From the NCBI GenBank assembly GCA_025363455.1, contig JANYDW010000081.1:1-64000 (forward strand): a DNA stretch of 64,000 nucleotides, read 5' to 3'. The notes below the pieces were generated by a model. The model made no database searches. It was not told the origin of the DNA and worked only from the letters and a program-made list of their open reading frames with translations. Each line of letters starts with the position of its first letter. The stretch's first letter is position 1. The stretch comes from Oleiharenicola sp. Its GTDB lineage: Bacteria; Verrucomicrobiota; Verrucomicrobiia; Opitutales; Opitutaceae. The translations under genes and the position numbers were made by a program. Positions 50,174 to 58,681 of this stretch are shown in pieces.

Positions 50174-51039
50174 TGCCTCTTTCCCCCTCCGCCACCCGTG
50201 ACTTGCTGGCCAGGCTCGGTCACCAACCGAAGCACTTCCTCGGGCAGAATTTCCTCGTCGACGGCAACATCGTTCGCAAATCGCTGGAGCTGGCCGGCAT
50301 CACGGCAGGCGACCTTGTGGTCGAAGTGGGCCCGGGGCTGGGCACGCTCACCGGCGCTTTGCTGGCGGCCGGGGCCGAGGTTTGGGCGGTCGAAAAAGAC
50401 CGCCAGCTCCATGCCCACCTCCTGGAGACCTTGGTCCCGATCCAGCCGCGTCTGCATTTGCTGGAAGGCGATGCTATGGATTATCCGCTGGCAGGCCTGC
50501 CTCTAGCGGCGATCCATGACGGTCGCTCCGACGACGCCGGCGGTCATAGGCCGCCGCTACAGTTCAAAATCGTCGCCAACCTGCCCTATGCGATCTCCAC
50601 TCACTGGATGGACGCGGTGCTGAGCGGACCGCTGCCGGAGCGGATGGTGCTGATGCTTCAGCAGGAGGCCGCCCAGCGCTATGTTGCGAAGGAAGGTTCC
50701 AAGATCTTCGGCGCGATTTCCATTTTCGTCCAATCAGCCTACGCCGTAGAACCGGGCCACAAGGTCCCCGCCTCCTGCTTCCATCCCCGCCCCGACATAG
50801 AATCCGTGCTCCTCAACCTCGTGCGGCGGCCCGAACCCTTCGTCTTCCCGCCAGCCGCCAAGGCCCTCATCCGCGCCTGTTTTCAGCAGCGGCGCAAGCA
50901 GCTCGGCTCCATCCTGCGGGACAAGCTGCCAGCCGCGTCCGCCACGTCCTGGTTTGCCCGGTTGTCGGCCGCCGGGTTTGGTCCGCAATCACGGGCCGAG
51001 CAGGTTCCCGTGGCACTCTGGCGGGATCTGGCGGTCTGA
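50173..51039 (+). CDS. rsmA: 16S rRNA dimethyladenosine transferase (KsgA/RsmA)
   Basis: The 288-residue methyltransferase has KHFLGQNFLVD at the start, the SAM motif VEVGPGLGTLT and the catalytic NLPYAIS. The C-terminal PRPDIESVLLNL region is also present. It dimethylates two adenines near the 3' end of 16S rRNA. Residues about 112-129 (AIHDGRSDDAGGHRPP), just before the NLPY strand, are encoded by a palindromic repeat (50504-50559) and have no counterpart I know in other KsgA proteins. The insertion is in frame and the catalytic motifs are intact. Confidence 0.92.
   Translation: MPLSPSATRDLLARLGHQPKHFLGQNFLVDGNIVRKSLELAGITAGDLVVEVGPGLGTLTGALLAAGAEVWAVEKDRQLHAHLLETLVPIQPRLHLLEGDAMDYPLAGLPLAAIHDGRSDDAGGHRPPLQFKIVANLPYAISTHWMDAVLSGPLPERMVLMLQQEAAQRYVAKEGSKIFGAISIFVQSAYAVEPGHKVPASCFHPRPDIESVLLNLVRRPEPFVFPPAAKALIRACFQQRRKQLGSILRDKLPAASATSWFARLSAAGFGPQSRAEQVPVALWRDLAV
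50504..50559. repeat. TAGCGGCG palindrome in frame inside rsmA
   Basis: The left arm TAGCGGCGATCCATGACGG and the right arm, inverted TAGCGGCGGCCTATGACCG, form a 56-bp palindrome within the coding sequence. GTAG-type REP-like features are present (right end CCGCCGCTAC on the plus strand). Confidence 0.78.
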
Positions 51040-51085
51040 ACGTGCCTCCCTTGCCAATTGGGCCCGGGCCCGCCAACTTACTCCG

Positions 51086-51751
51086 ATGTTTCGCCGCGTG
51101 ATTCAACTTTCCTGCTGCCTCGCGTTGACCGCCCTTTCCGCCGCCGCGGCCCCGCTCGTCGGGCGGATGGAGGGTGAGCAATACGTTTCGACAAACGGTG
51201 AGTTCCGCATCCGCGCCCCGGTGCTGCCTGAGCTCGGCGGCAGCATTGAGGACAGCGATTCCGTCGTGACCTTCCACGATAATTTCAGCACGCACGTCAG
51301 CATCGCCTGCTTCGACCTCGACGCCACCCAACGCTGGGAACTCGAGACGCGCGGTCGGCGTGACTACCTGCTCTATTTTTTCACCGACATCGTCATGGCC
51401 AACTTCACCAGCCGGTTCCCGGGCACGCAGATTGAGAGCGCGCGCTACCTGCCGGAACTGCTCGAGGGCTCACTTATCGCTTATTCCCTCCTGCCGGGCG
51501 GCTCCAACTTTACCCCGCCTGAGCTGGTCCCGGGCAACGCCGCCCACGAGCCTGTCACCGCCAAGCGCGGTACCCTGCTCTTCGTCCGTCACCGCCATGT
51601 CTACGTGGTGACCACCGAGCTGGCCGAGCGGGTCACGCAACGCAGCACTTACAAACAGACGGTCGAGCAGGAGAACGAACTGCTCTCCGTCCGCCTGCAG
51701 GCGCTTGTCGGCCGGATGACGTTCAGCCGGGACCAACCGCGGAAACCCTGA
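51086..51751 (+). CDS. Secreted hypothetical protein
   Basis: The 221-residue product has a signal peptide (LSCCLALTALSAAAAP) and a compact domain with alternating strands (YVSTNGEFRIRAPV, SVVTFHDNFSTHVSIACF, KRGTLLFVRHRHVYVVTT). The pattern resembles bacterial periplasmic proteins that recall PsbP/MOG1-like folds, but no catalytic residues stand out. I do not recognise the family. It follows rsmA by 46 bp on the same strand. Confidence 0.7.
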   Translation: MFRRVIQLSCCLALTALSAAAAPLVGRMEGEQYVSTNGEFRIRAPVLPELGGSIEDSDSVVTFHDNFSTHVSIACFDLDATQRWELETRGRRDYLLYFFTDIVMANFTSRFPGTQIESARYLPELLEGSLIAYSLLPGGSNFTPPELVPGNAAHEPVTAKRGTLLFVRHRHVYVVTTELAERVTQRSTYKQTVEQENELLSVRLQALVGRMTFSRDQPRKP

Positions 51752-51805
51752 CAGGCGGAGTGGTTCCTCATTGCGTGCATCCCGCCAGGCCCCAGCCTCT
51801 GCGCG

Positions 51806-52279
51806 ATGATCAACAAACGCGAGCTTCTCGACCAGATCGTGGCCCGCCTGCAAACCGAACTGGAGCTGCTCACCACCGCCGCCCTCGCCACCCATGCTGA
51901 GGCCACCGATGAGGAGAACAAGGCGGAGGATAAATACGACACCCGCGGCCTCGAGGCCTCCTATCTCGCCCACGGCCAGTCCAAGGCGGCGGAGGAAACC
52001 GCCCAGGCCCTGGCCCATTTCCAAGGCATCGTTCCCCGGGATTTTGCCGCCCATGAACCGATTGGCCTTGGGGCGCTGGTCGCGCTCGACGGCGCGGGCC
52101 GCTATTTTATGGGCCCGCGCGCCGGCGGCACGGAGATCAAGCTTACCAGTGGGTCAGTTCTAGTCATCACCCCGCAATCTCCGCTCGGCCGCCAGCTCCT
52201 CGGCCGCCGGCAGGGCGACATCGTGCAGTTCGACGTCGGTGGCAAGCGCTCCGACGCCCGCATCGTGGCGGTCAATTAA
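51806..52279 (+). CDS. GreA/GreB-family transcription factor-like protein
   Basis: The 157-residue product has an N-terminal helical hairpin region with an acidic tip (ATDEENKAEDKYDTRGLE) and a C-terminal FKBP-like Gre domain (ITPQSPLGRQLLGRRQGDIV). The SPLG...LLGR pattern with GD is the hallmark of the Gre C-terminus. Such proteins bind the RNA polymerase secondary channel. The sequence is shorter and more divergent than housekeeping GreA, so it may be a specialised Gre-like regulator. Confidence 0.75.
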   Translation: MINKRELLDQIVARLQTELELLTTAALATHAEATDEENKAEDKYDTRGLEASYLAHGQSKAAEETAQALAHFQGIVPRDFAAHEPIGLGALVALDGAGRYFMGPRAGGTEIKLTSGSVLVITPQSPLGRQLLGRRQGDIVQFDVGGKRSDARIVAVN

Positions 52280-52364
52280 GGCAAACACGAAGAAGTGAAG
52301 CAGCCGAGTGCCGGGCGACTGACTGTTGCCTTTGCTGCTTTGTGTTCACTCAATCCTCCGACCT

Positions 52365-52814
52365 ATGCCCTCCACCTACGAGAACCTCCGCGCCGACATC
52401 ATCACCGCCATGAAGGCTCGCGACACCGCGACCGCCACGGCCCTCCGCACGATGGATGCCGCCATCCAGCGCGCCGCCATGGACGCCAGCAAACCCATCG
52501 ACGAGGCCCTGGTCCTCGCCACCTTTCGCAAGGCCGTGAAAAACCTGACCGACGCCAAGGCCGAGTTCGAGAAAGGTGGCCGGGCTGATCTCGTCGCCGC
52601 CAACACCGCGGAGATCGCCATTCTCGCAAAATATCTACCCGCCGGCCTCGGCGCGGCGAAACTTGAGGCATTGGTCACCGAGGTCATCGCCGCCACCGGC
52701 GCCACCACCAAGAAGGACATGGGCAAGGTCATCGGCGCACTCAAGCAGCGCCCGGAGGCCGGGCTCATCGACTTCGGCGCCGTGAGCAAAGTCGTGCAGT
52801 CGAAGCTGGCGTGA
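52365..52814 (+). CDS. GatB/YqeY-domain protein
   Basis: The 149-residue product begins YENLRADIITAMKARDTATATALRTMDAAI and ends with KKDMGKVIGALKQRPEAGLIDFGAVSKVV, both typical of the YqeY family. YqeY resembles the tail domain of the GatB amidotransferase subunit and probably contacts tRNA; its exact role is not known. Length is typical. It is directly followed by the composite repeat region. Confidence 0.88.
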   Translation: MPSTYENLRADIITAMKARDTATATALRTMDAAIQRAAMDASKPIDEALVLATFRKAVKNLTDAKAEFEKGGRADLVAANTAEIAILAKYLPAGLGAAKLEALVTEVIAATGATTKKDMGKVIGALKQRPEAGLIDFGAVSKVVQSKLA

Positions 52815-52821
52815 GGAACCT

Positions 52822-53122
52822 ACACCCCCCGCCCTTCGGGCACCCCTCTTCGTAGAGGGGATATTCGCGAACGATGGATTGGGTCCCCTCTATGAAGCCG
52901 GACTCATGCAATTGAATTGGGTGGAACGCGGCCTCTGGACGCGTTTTCCCTTCTGTGGATTTTGCGAACCCGTCCGGAGGCCGGGTTCCACCATTTAGTC
53001 CGGACACCCGCGAATGATTACACGCCTTAACTGAATGCTTCCGGCTTCAGTGAGTGGAATTTCGCGAACCATGGATTGGGTCCCCTCTATGAAGAGGGGT
53101 GGCGCGGTAGCGCCGGCGTGTG
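52822..53122. repeat. Composite repeat: GGTGGAAC element inserted in an ACACACCCCG element
   Basis: The outer element begins ACACCCCCCGCC at 52822 and ends with CGGCGTGTGT near 53122. Inside it, from TGAAGCCGG at 52893 to CCGGCTTCA at 53049, lies a 157-bp element with the core hairpin pair GGTGGAACGCGG...TTCCACC at 52920-52992. A 34-bp direct repeat at 52864-52897 and 53061-53094 (33 of 34 identical, starting TTCGCGAAC) flanks the inner element. The right end supplies the C-terminus and stop of the DTW gene. Confidence 0.82.
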
Positions 53123-53851
53123 TGGGTCGGTTTTCACCGGCTTCTTCAGGTAATTCCGCACCTCTCGCGACCTCTTGCGAGCGGCGGGATCGCTGTAAGC
53201 CTTGCGTCGGTAACCTGTCCGCGTCGGATCGGCCGCACACTTCATCTGGAAATCCTGCATGCGATGAAACAGCGCGATCAGCTGCCCGGCCTCCGGATAG
53301 CGGTCGAGCCCCGATCTTTCCAGCACGAGAAGCAGTTCGTGCACGGCCTCCAGCGTCGAAAGACAGCCCTCCTGCGGCTGTTGCTTGATGATATACCGGC
53401 TCGGCGTCGTCGGGGTGAACATGATGCGCGGCAGCCGTTGCAGGCTCGGGCTCAGGCGCAGCAGCTTGCGGGCGCCGCCCCACGTCGCATCAAGCAGGAA
53501 AACGACGAGTCGCCGCGACTGGAGTTGCGAGCTGAGGGCTGCGAGTTGGGGGTCCCCTTTCAATCTATCGGAAAGATTCAGGGCATCCCGGCCTGGGTAA
53601 AGCAGGACGCAGTAATTCGCCGGGTCGGCCAGAAGCGCCTGGACGGCCTCGGCCTGCTCGAAGCCTTGGCCCATGTGCAGTTCGCTATTGGGCAGGCAGA
53701 GGTGGGTGAGCCGGCCCGTGCCTGCCTTCTCTTCCTTGAATTCCTTCGGGCTCATCAGGAACACAAACCTTGTCCTCGTCTCCATCGGCCGCAGCGACGC
53801 ACACCAGCACAACGGTTGAGGCCAAAAACACCTGTAACACATGACTCTCAT
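53087..53851 (-). CDS. DTW-domain tRNA-uridine aminocarboxypropyltransferase
   Basis: The 254-residue product has N-terminal cysteines Cys5, Cys8, Cys15 and Cys17 (MCYRCFWPQPLCWC) and the family motif Asp121-Ala-Thr-Trp124 (LLDATWGGARKL). A PSRYIIKQQPQEGCLSTLEA segment follows. Relatives (TapT) add an acp group to a tRNA uridine using SAM. Two repeat-derived stretches occur: PQLAALSSQLQS in the middle resembles the nadE insertion, and the end TDPHTPALPRHPSS is encoded by the palindrome at 53055-53122. A diverged second copy of the VMRVMCYRCF start lies just upstream near 53990. Confidence 0.85.
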   Translation of the reverse strand: MRVMCYRCFWPQPLCWCASLRPMETRTRFVFLMSPKEFKEEKAGTGRLTHLCLPNSELHMGQGFEQAEAVQALLADPANYCVLLYPGRDALNLSDRLKGDPQLAALSSQLQSRRLVVFLLDATWGGARKLLRLSPSLQRLPRIMFTPTTPSRYIIKQQPQEGCLSTLEAVHELLLVLERSGLDRYPEAGQLIALFHRMQDFQMKCAADPTRTGYRRKAYSDPAARKRSREVRNYLKKPVKTDPHTPALPRHPSS

Positions 53852-53996
53852 GACGAGGGGCCCACGGAGCGCGGCAGCGCGGAGATGGCCACACCGCAGG
53901 TGTGGCCCGGAGGCCGGCTCTGCGGCCGGAGGGTGACTGCCGCGGGTGCCCTCGGGGCGGAGGCAGTCACAAAACAACGGTAACACATTACCCGCA
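53852..53996. other. Gap with a diverged copy of the DTW gene start
   Basis: On the minus strand, the sequence encoding VMRVMCYRCF occurs once at the DTW start (53851) and again near 53970-54000 in a frame that stops soon after. Between the two are a TGACTGCC/GGCAGTCA palindrome and GC-rich sequence. This looks like an old partial duplication accompanied by an inserted palindrome. No complete gene is present. Confidence 0.5.
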
Positions 53997-54287
53997 TCAC
54001 CGGACCCCCAGTTTCCACGCTGCACCGACGAGCGTTACCCAGACGAAAAGCGCTGCGCCAAATTCCAACAGAAACATGGTCTTCGCGATCTTGTGCCGGA
54101 ATATCAGCATGGCCGCCAGCCCCCCAAGCCAGCCGCCCACGGCACTCACAAACCACAGCGTGGACTCGGCGATACGGCCGCCCTGTCGACCGGCCTGCCA
54201 TTTGTCATATCCAAACAGCAGGAAGGCGGCCAGGCTCGTGAGCCCGACCCAGCCGGCCAGTAGCAGTTGTTTATCCGACAGATTCAT
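53997..54287 (-). CDS. DUF1294 family membrane protein
   Basis: The 96-residue product has three hydrophobic segments and the DUF1294 signature FGYDKWQAGRQGGRIAE, then VGGWLGGLAAMLIFRHKIAK. The family occurs widely, often fused to or beside cold-shock proteins, and its function is unknown. ATG 54287 (MNLSDKQLLL) is chosen; a frame to 54353 would overlap the divergent cyclase leader. Confidence 0.85.
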   Translation of the reverse strand: MNLSDKQLLLAGWVGLTSLAAFLLFGYDKWQAGRQGGRIAESTLWFVSAVGGWLGGLAAMLIFRHKIAKTMFLLEFGAALFVWVTLVGAAWKLGVR

Positions 54288-54407
54288 CAGGCTAACCCAG
54301 CCAGCGGGGCACGGTTGAGCCAAGCACCAAAACATCTTCATCCGGGTTCCCACAGCCTGCGCTCGACACGCCGCTCCGATTTCCCTTTTCTGCGTTCTTT
54401 ACCACCC

Positions 54408-55439
<1,032 letters not shown>

Positions 55440-55472
55440 TCCGCCAAGGTCCGAGCCGGAACGATTCAGCGA

Positions 55473-55543
55473 GGTGGAACCCGGCCTCCGGACGGGTTCT
55501 CAGAATGCGCGAAGACAAACGCGTCCGGAGGCCGCGTTCCACC
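55473..55543. repeat. GGTGGAAC hairpin pair, copy 5
   Basis: The left arm GGTGGAACCCGGCCTCCGG (stem AACCCG/CGGGTT) and the inverted right arm GGTGGAACGCGGCCTCCGG (stem AACGCG/CGCGTT) lie between the convergent cyclase and DUF1080 genes, where they may act as a bidirectional terminator. Confidence 0.82.
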
Positions 55544-55558
55544 TTGGTCAGCCGACAC

Positions 55559-57037
55559 TCAGGGTTTGGCCAGTGCCCGCTGGGCGCGGGTCGGGTCGTG
55601 ACCGGGCACGTACATGTTCTTCCAGCCGAGCCCGAGCTTCTTCTGGATTTCGAGGATATTGGACCAGTCGGTGTAGTCACCGCCGCCGTTGTCACCCACG
55701 GTGAACTTCGCTCCGGCCGCCTTCGCTAGGGCAATGAATTTTTCCGATGGCTGTCGCTCATGCGGGCTGATTTCTAGCGCGACGCCATTCTTCACCGCGG
55801 CATCGATGATGACGCGCATCCGCTCCTCGGTCCATAGTTCGCCCGCCCGGGCCGCGGCCTCAGGTGCCATCTGCAGCGGTTCCGCCAGCACATCGACCGG
55901 CGCCTCAGCCAGAGCCTGCGCCCGGCGTTTCACCAAGTCGTCCATGCGGGACTGCTCAAATGCGCGAACCTGCTCTGCCTTATGGCCCGATTCGCCTAAA
56001 AGGTCATAGTCCCACCCGAGTTCGGCATAACGGCCGACAAGATAGTCAAATTTTGCCAGGGTTGCGGGACTTGGCAGGCCTGGGACCCGCGGCCAAGAGA
56101 TTTCAAGGCCGGCGAAAACCGGTTCATTCCCCAGCTTTTCCAGAATCTTGAGCGCCATCGCTTCATCGGCCGCCTCGTAGCGATCTCCCAGCCGAAAAAC
56201 CCGGCCCGCGAACAATCCGGTGTGGCCGTGGATCGAGCGCAGATCTTTGAACGTCGGCCCACCTACGATGTGGGTGCGGAGATTGACCAACGGAAAGTTG
56301 TCCTTGGCCAGCACTGCGCGCTCGAGGTCCTGCGCGTTGAGCACGGGCTTCACGACCGTCGCATCCTCGCCCGGGGGCAGACGGCGCACCCGGATATTCC
56401 GGAACCAAATCTGGCTTTTTTCGTCGTGGCATTGCAACGCGAACGTGCCTTTGGTGAGAAAATCCATCGTCGTGCCGGGATTGACCACCGGCTGGTTTGC
56501 GGGCTCGGTATATTCCATCATCAGCTTGCCGTTGAGGCGCACTTCGACCCGCGGCTTCCGGACGAGGATGTTCATCGTGAACCACTCACCATCCTTCACC
56601 ATCGCCTTGTAGAGGTTGCGGACGCCGTAAAGGCTGCCGGTCTTTTTGTTTTCCGTGTAATTGGTGCGATCAAAGGCTGGTTGCGTGTTGTTCACCTGCA
56701 CCTCGAAGCCGGACTTGCGCGGCCAGTTGGCGTCCTGCCAGGTCGCGTGAAAATAAACCCCCGAATTGCAGCCCGGCATCGGTTTCGCCTCCAGCTCCAG
56801 CTCGAAGTTCTCGAACTCCGCCTTCCCGTCTTCCCCGAGGTAGAAAAGGTGCGCCCGCGGTCCGTTACCCTGGATCAGGCCATCCACGACAGAAAACGAA
56901 TCCGGATGCTCCGCGGCCTTCCAACCATTCAGGCTCTTGCCGTCAAAAAGGGACACCCACTCCTCCTTCGCCGGGGCTGACGCGGTGCAGAGGGCAAGCA
57001 ACAACGCAAACAACCAGGAACGGCGGGGTAGATCCAT
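55559..57037 (-). CDS. DUF1080 (3-keto-disaccharide hydrolase) and PHP-like fusion, secreted
   Basis: The 492-residue product has a signal peptide (LFALLLALCTASAPA). A DUF1080 concanavalin-like domain follows at about 25-220, with WVSLFDGKSLNGWKA, GVYFHATWQ and FALQCHDEKSQIWFRNIRV. From about 245 comes a PHP-like domain (RTHIVGGPTF, GVALEISPHERQPSEKFI, FTVGDNGGGDY). DUF1080 domains bind or cleave sugars in Verrucomicrobia and Planctomycetes. The fusion to a PHP phosphoesterase-like module is unusual. The later His/Asp ligands are only partly kept (HERQ, GDNGGG), so activity is uncertain. Confidence 0.78.
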   Translation of the reverse strand: MDLPRRSWLFALLLALCTASAPAKEEWVSLFDGKSLNGWKAAEHPDSFSVVDGLIQGNGPRAHLFYLGEDGKAEFENFELELEAKPMPGCNSGVYFHATWQDANWPRKSGFEVQVNNTQPAFDRTNYTENKKTGSLYGVRNLYKAMVKDGEWFTMNILVRKPRVEVRLNGKLMMEYTEPANQPVVNPGTTMDFLTKGTFALQCHDEKSQIWFRNIRVRRLPPGEDATVVKPVLNAQDLERAVLAKDNFPLVNLRTHIVGGPTFKDLRSIHGHTGLFAGRVFRLGDRYEAADEAMALKILEKLGNEPVFAGLEISWPRVPGLPSPATLAKFDYLVGRYAELGWDYDLLGESGHKAEQVRAFEQSRMDDLVKRRAQALAEAPVDVLAEPLQMAPEAAARAGELWTEERMRVIIDAAVKNGVALEISPHERQPSEKFIALAKAAGAKFTVGDNGGGDYTDWSNILEIQKKLGLGWKNMYVPGHDPTRAQRALAKP

Positions 57038-57144
57038 CCCGGTGAGCTATCCGGAATTCATCTGTCCGCAAATCCCGGTTAAGGCTAACAATGTGCGCTG
57101 GAAGATTCCGGTGGAATCCGGGACCAAGCGGTCGATATAGGGAT

Positions 57145-57525
57145 ATGTTGCGCGTCACCCGCTGCCTGCTCCTTTTGCTTGGCCTGATGGCTCCCGCCTT
57201 TAGCCAGGGAGCGGCTGATTGGGCGAAGATGAAGACCGGGATCACACCCACCGAGGCAGCCGAGGCCGTGGGCAAGCCGCTCATCCGGACCTATGGTCGC
57301 GGCTTTCAGGTATGGATCTATGACGGATGTGGGGAAATCATTTTTGGCGGCGGGCCGGCTTTGGGTTGGACCCAGCCTGCCCCGAGCCAGGAATCCCTGG
57401 CGCGCCCCGCCAGCCTTGATGTGCTGATCCGCCCAGTGATCCGCCTGCCCGCCTTGCGCCGCTTTACGCCCCAGACGCAGACCTACGAGGACCCGTTTGA
57501 CACCCGCTTTCACTCCAAGCTGTGA
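57145..57525 (+). CDS. Small secreted hypothetical protein
   Basis: The 126-residue product has a signal peptide (CLLLLLGLMAPAFSQGA) and then a domain beginning ADWAKMKTGITPTEAAEAVGKPLIR. This recalls SmpA/OmlA-like outer-membrane assembly accessory modules with a Gly-Lys-Pro turn and a following aromatic strand (GFQVWIYDGCGEIIF). The C-terminus is Pro/Arg-rich. The family call is tentative. It is divergent from the DUF1080 gene. Confidence 0.65.
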   Translation: MLRVTRCLLLLLGLMAPAFSQGAADWAKMKTGITPTEAAEAVGKPLIRTYGRGFQVWIYDGCGEIIFGGGPALGWTQPAPSQESLARPASLDVLIRPVIRLPALRRFTPQTQTYEDPFDTRFHSKL

Positions 57526-57620
57526 TGAGCCGTCGGCGGCGTTGGTAAATCACTGTCAATGTCCGCCGATTTTTTTGGCCGGAGCTTGCTCGCCACCCGG
57601 GGACCGGCTACCTATCGACC

Positions 57621-58511
57621 GTGCCGATTTTCACCCGCCTCCTGGATTTCAAAAATGGTTTCCTGACCCGCCTGCGCAACAAGCGCCGGCATCCGCGCCA
57701 TCGCGTCGGCACAGGTTTTGCGCTCAAGGCCTCGCTCAATCTGTCCGGTTCGGGAAAAGTCAACCCCGGTAAGGCGCCGGCGCGCGGCAGCGGGGTCAAT
57801 TGGGGTGGTGGTGTTTGCGACATCTCGGCCGGCGGCCTGAGTATCATTTTGTCGCCGGCGGCGACGACCGTGCGCGGCGAATCGTCCGTCCTGCACCTCA
57901 CCCTGGACAAGCACGAGATCGTGATCCCGTGCACCGTCGCGCACTTCCGGCTCTACAGCAGCCATGCGCTCTGTGGCGTGCAGCTGGAGTTCGACGATTT
58001 CAAACCCCAGAAGGCCTACCTCCAGATTGTGGAGGCCGTGAAGCTGGGCTCGTCGTTCGAGCCAATGGGGCCCGGGCGCAAACAAGCCGGGTTTGTCAGC
58101 CGGAGCTGGCATTCCACCCAAAAGACTCACCTCACCGAATGGCGCCCGGCCAATGCGCTCGTGGTCGATCACTTCGAACTCAGCTTCGGCGACTACAAGG
58201 TAACGGGCTGGAAAGCCCGGCCCGGCCTGGAAGTGCACCACCGCAAAGGGGGCGAGAAATCCGTTGCGCCCGCCGTGGAAACCGAGGTCCGGGCGATGTA
58301 CCGCTGGATTGTGGGCAATCTGCCGAAGAACGTGCCGGCCGATTTGCGCGAGTTGATGTCCCGGTCCGCTGGTACGCCCTTTGCGGCGCCGGCCCCAGCC
58401 GCCAAACAGGCCCCCGGCGCCCCCAAGGCGCTTAGCTCCATGGACGTCACAACGCCGCCCTCCGCCTGGCAAGCCCCCAAGACCGGAGCCGAAGTCAATA
58501 CCGGCGCCTGA
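57621..58511 (+). CDS. PilZ-domain protein
   Basis: The 296-residue product starts with GTG (MPIFTRLL) and has the c-di-GMP-binding PilZ signature in two parts: RRHPRHRV near 22-29 and CDISAGGLSI near 67-76 (D-x-S-x-x-G). A beta-barrel follows. The C-terminal third is Pro/Ala-rich and disordered (AAPAPAAKQAPGAPKA). It probably responds to c-di-GMP in motility or surface regulation. No diguanylate cyclase is in the window. Confidence 0.75.
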   Translation: MPIFTRLLDFKNGFLTRLRNKRRHPRHRVGTGFALKASLNLSGSGKVNPGKAPARGSGVNWGGGVCDISAGGLSIILSPAATTVRGESSVLHLTLDKHEIVIPCTVAHFRLYSSHALCGVQLEFDDFKPQKAYLQIVEAVKLGSSFEPMGPGRKQAGFVSRSWHSTQKTHLTEWRPANALVVDHFELSFGDYKVTGWKARPGLEVHHRKGGEKSVAPAVETEVRAMYRWIVGNLPKNVPADLRELMSRSAGTPFAAPAPAAKQAPGAPKALSSMDVTTPPSAWQAPKTGAEVNTGA

Positions 58512-58518
58512 CAGGCGA

Positions 58519-58681
58519 CTAGCACTACTCCGTTAGGTTCCAACACACCCCGGCGCATGCGCGCCACCCCTCTCCAGAGGGGATTAAAACCAGCGTTGTT
58601 CGATTCCCCTCTATCAAGAGGGGTGCCCGCAGGGTGGGGTGTGTCGCTCGGGAAAACGACAACCTAACGGAGTATTGCTAG
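58519..58681. repeat. ACACACCCCG element, complete 163-bp copy
   Basis: The outermost arms CTAGCACTACTCCGTTAGGTT and its inverted partner (58661-58681) enclose ACACACCCCG...GTGTGT (58543-58644) and the inner CCCCTCT/AGAGGGG hairpins. The right end contains the TAG stop codon of the methyltransferase gene. It occupies the convergent gap after the PilZ gene and could serve as a bidirectional terminator. Confidence 0.85.
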
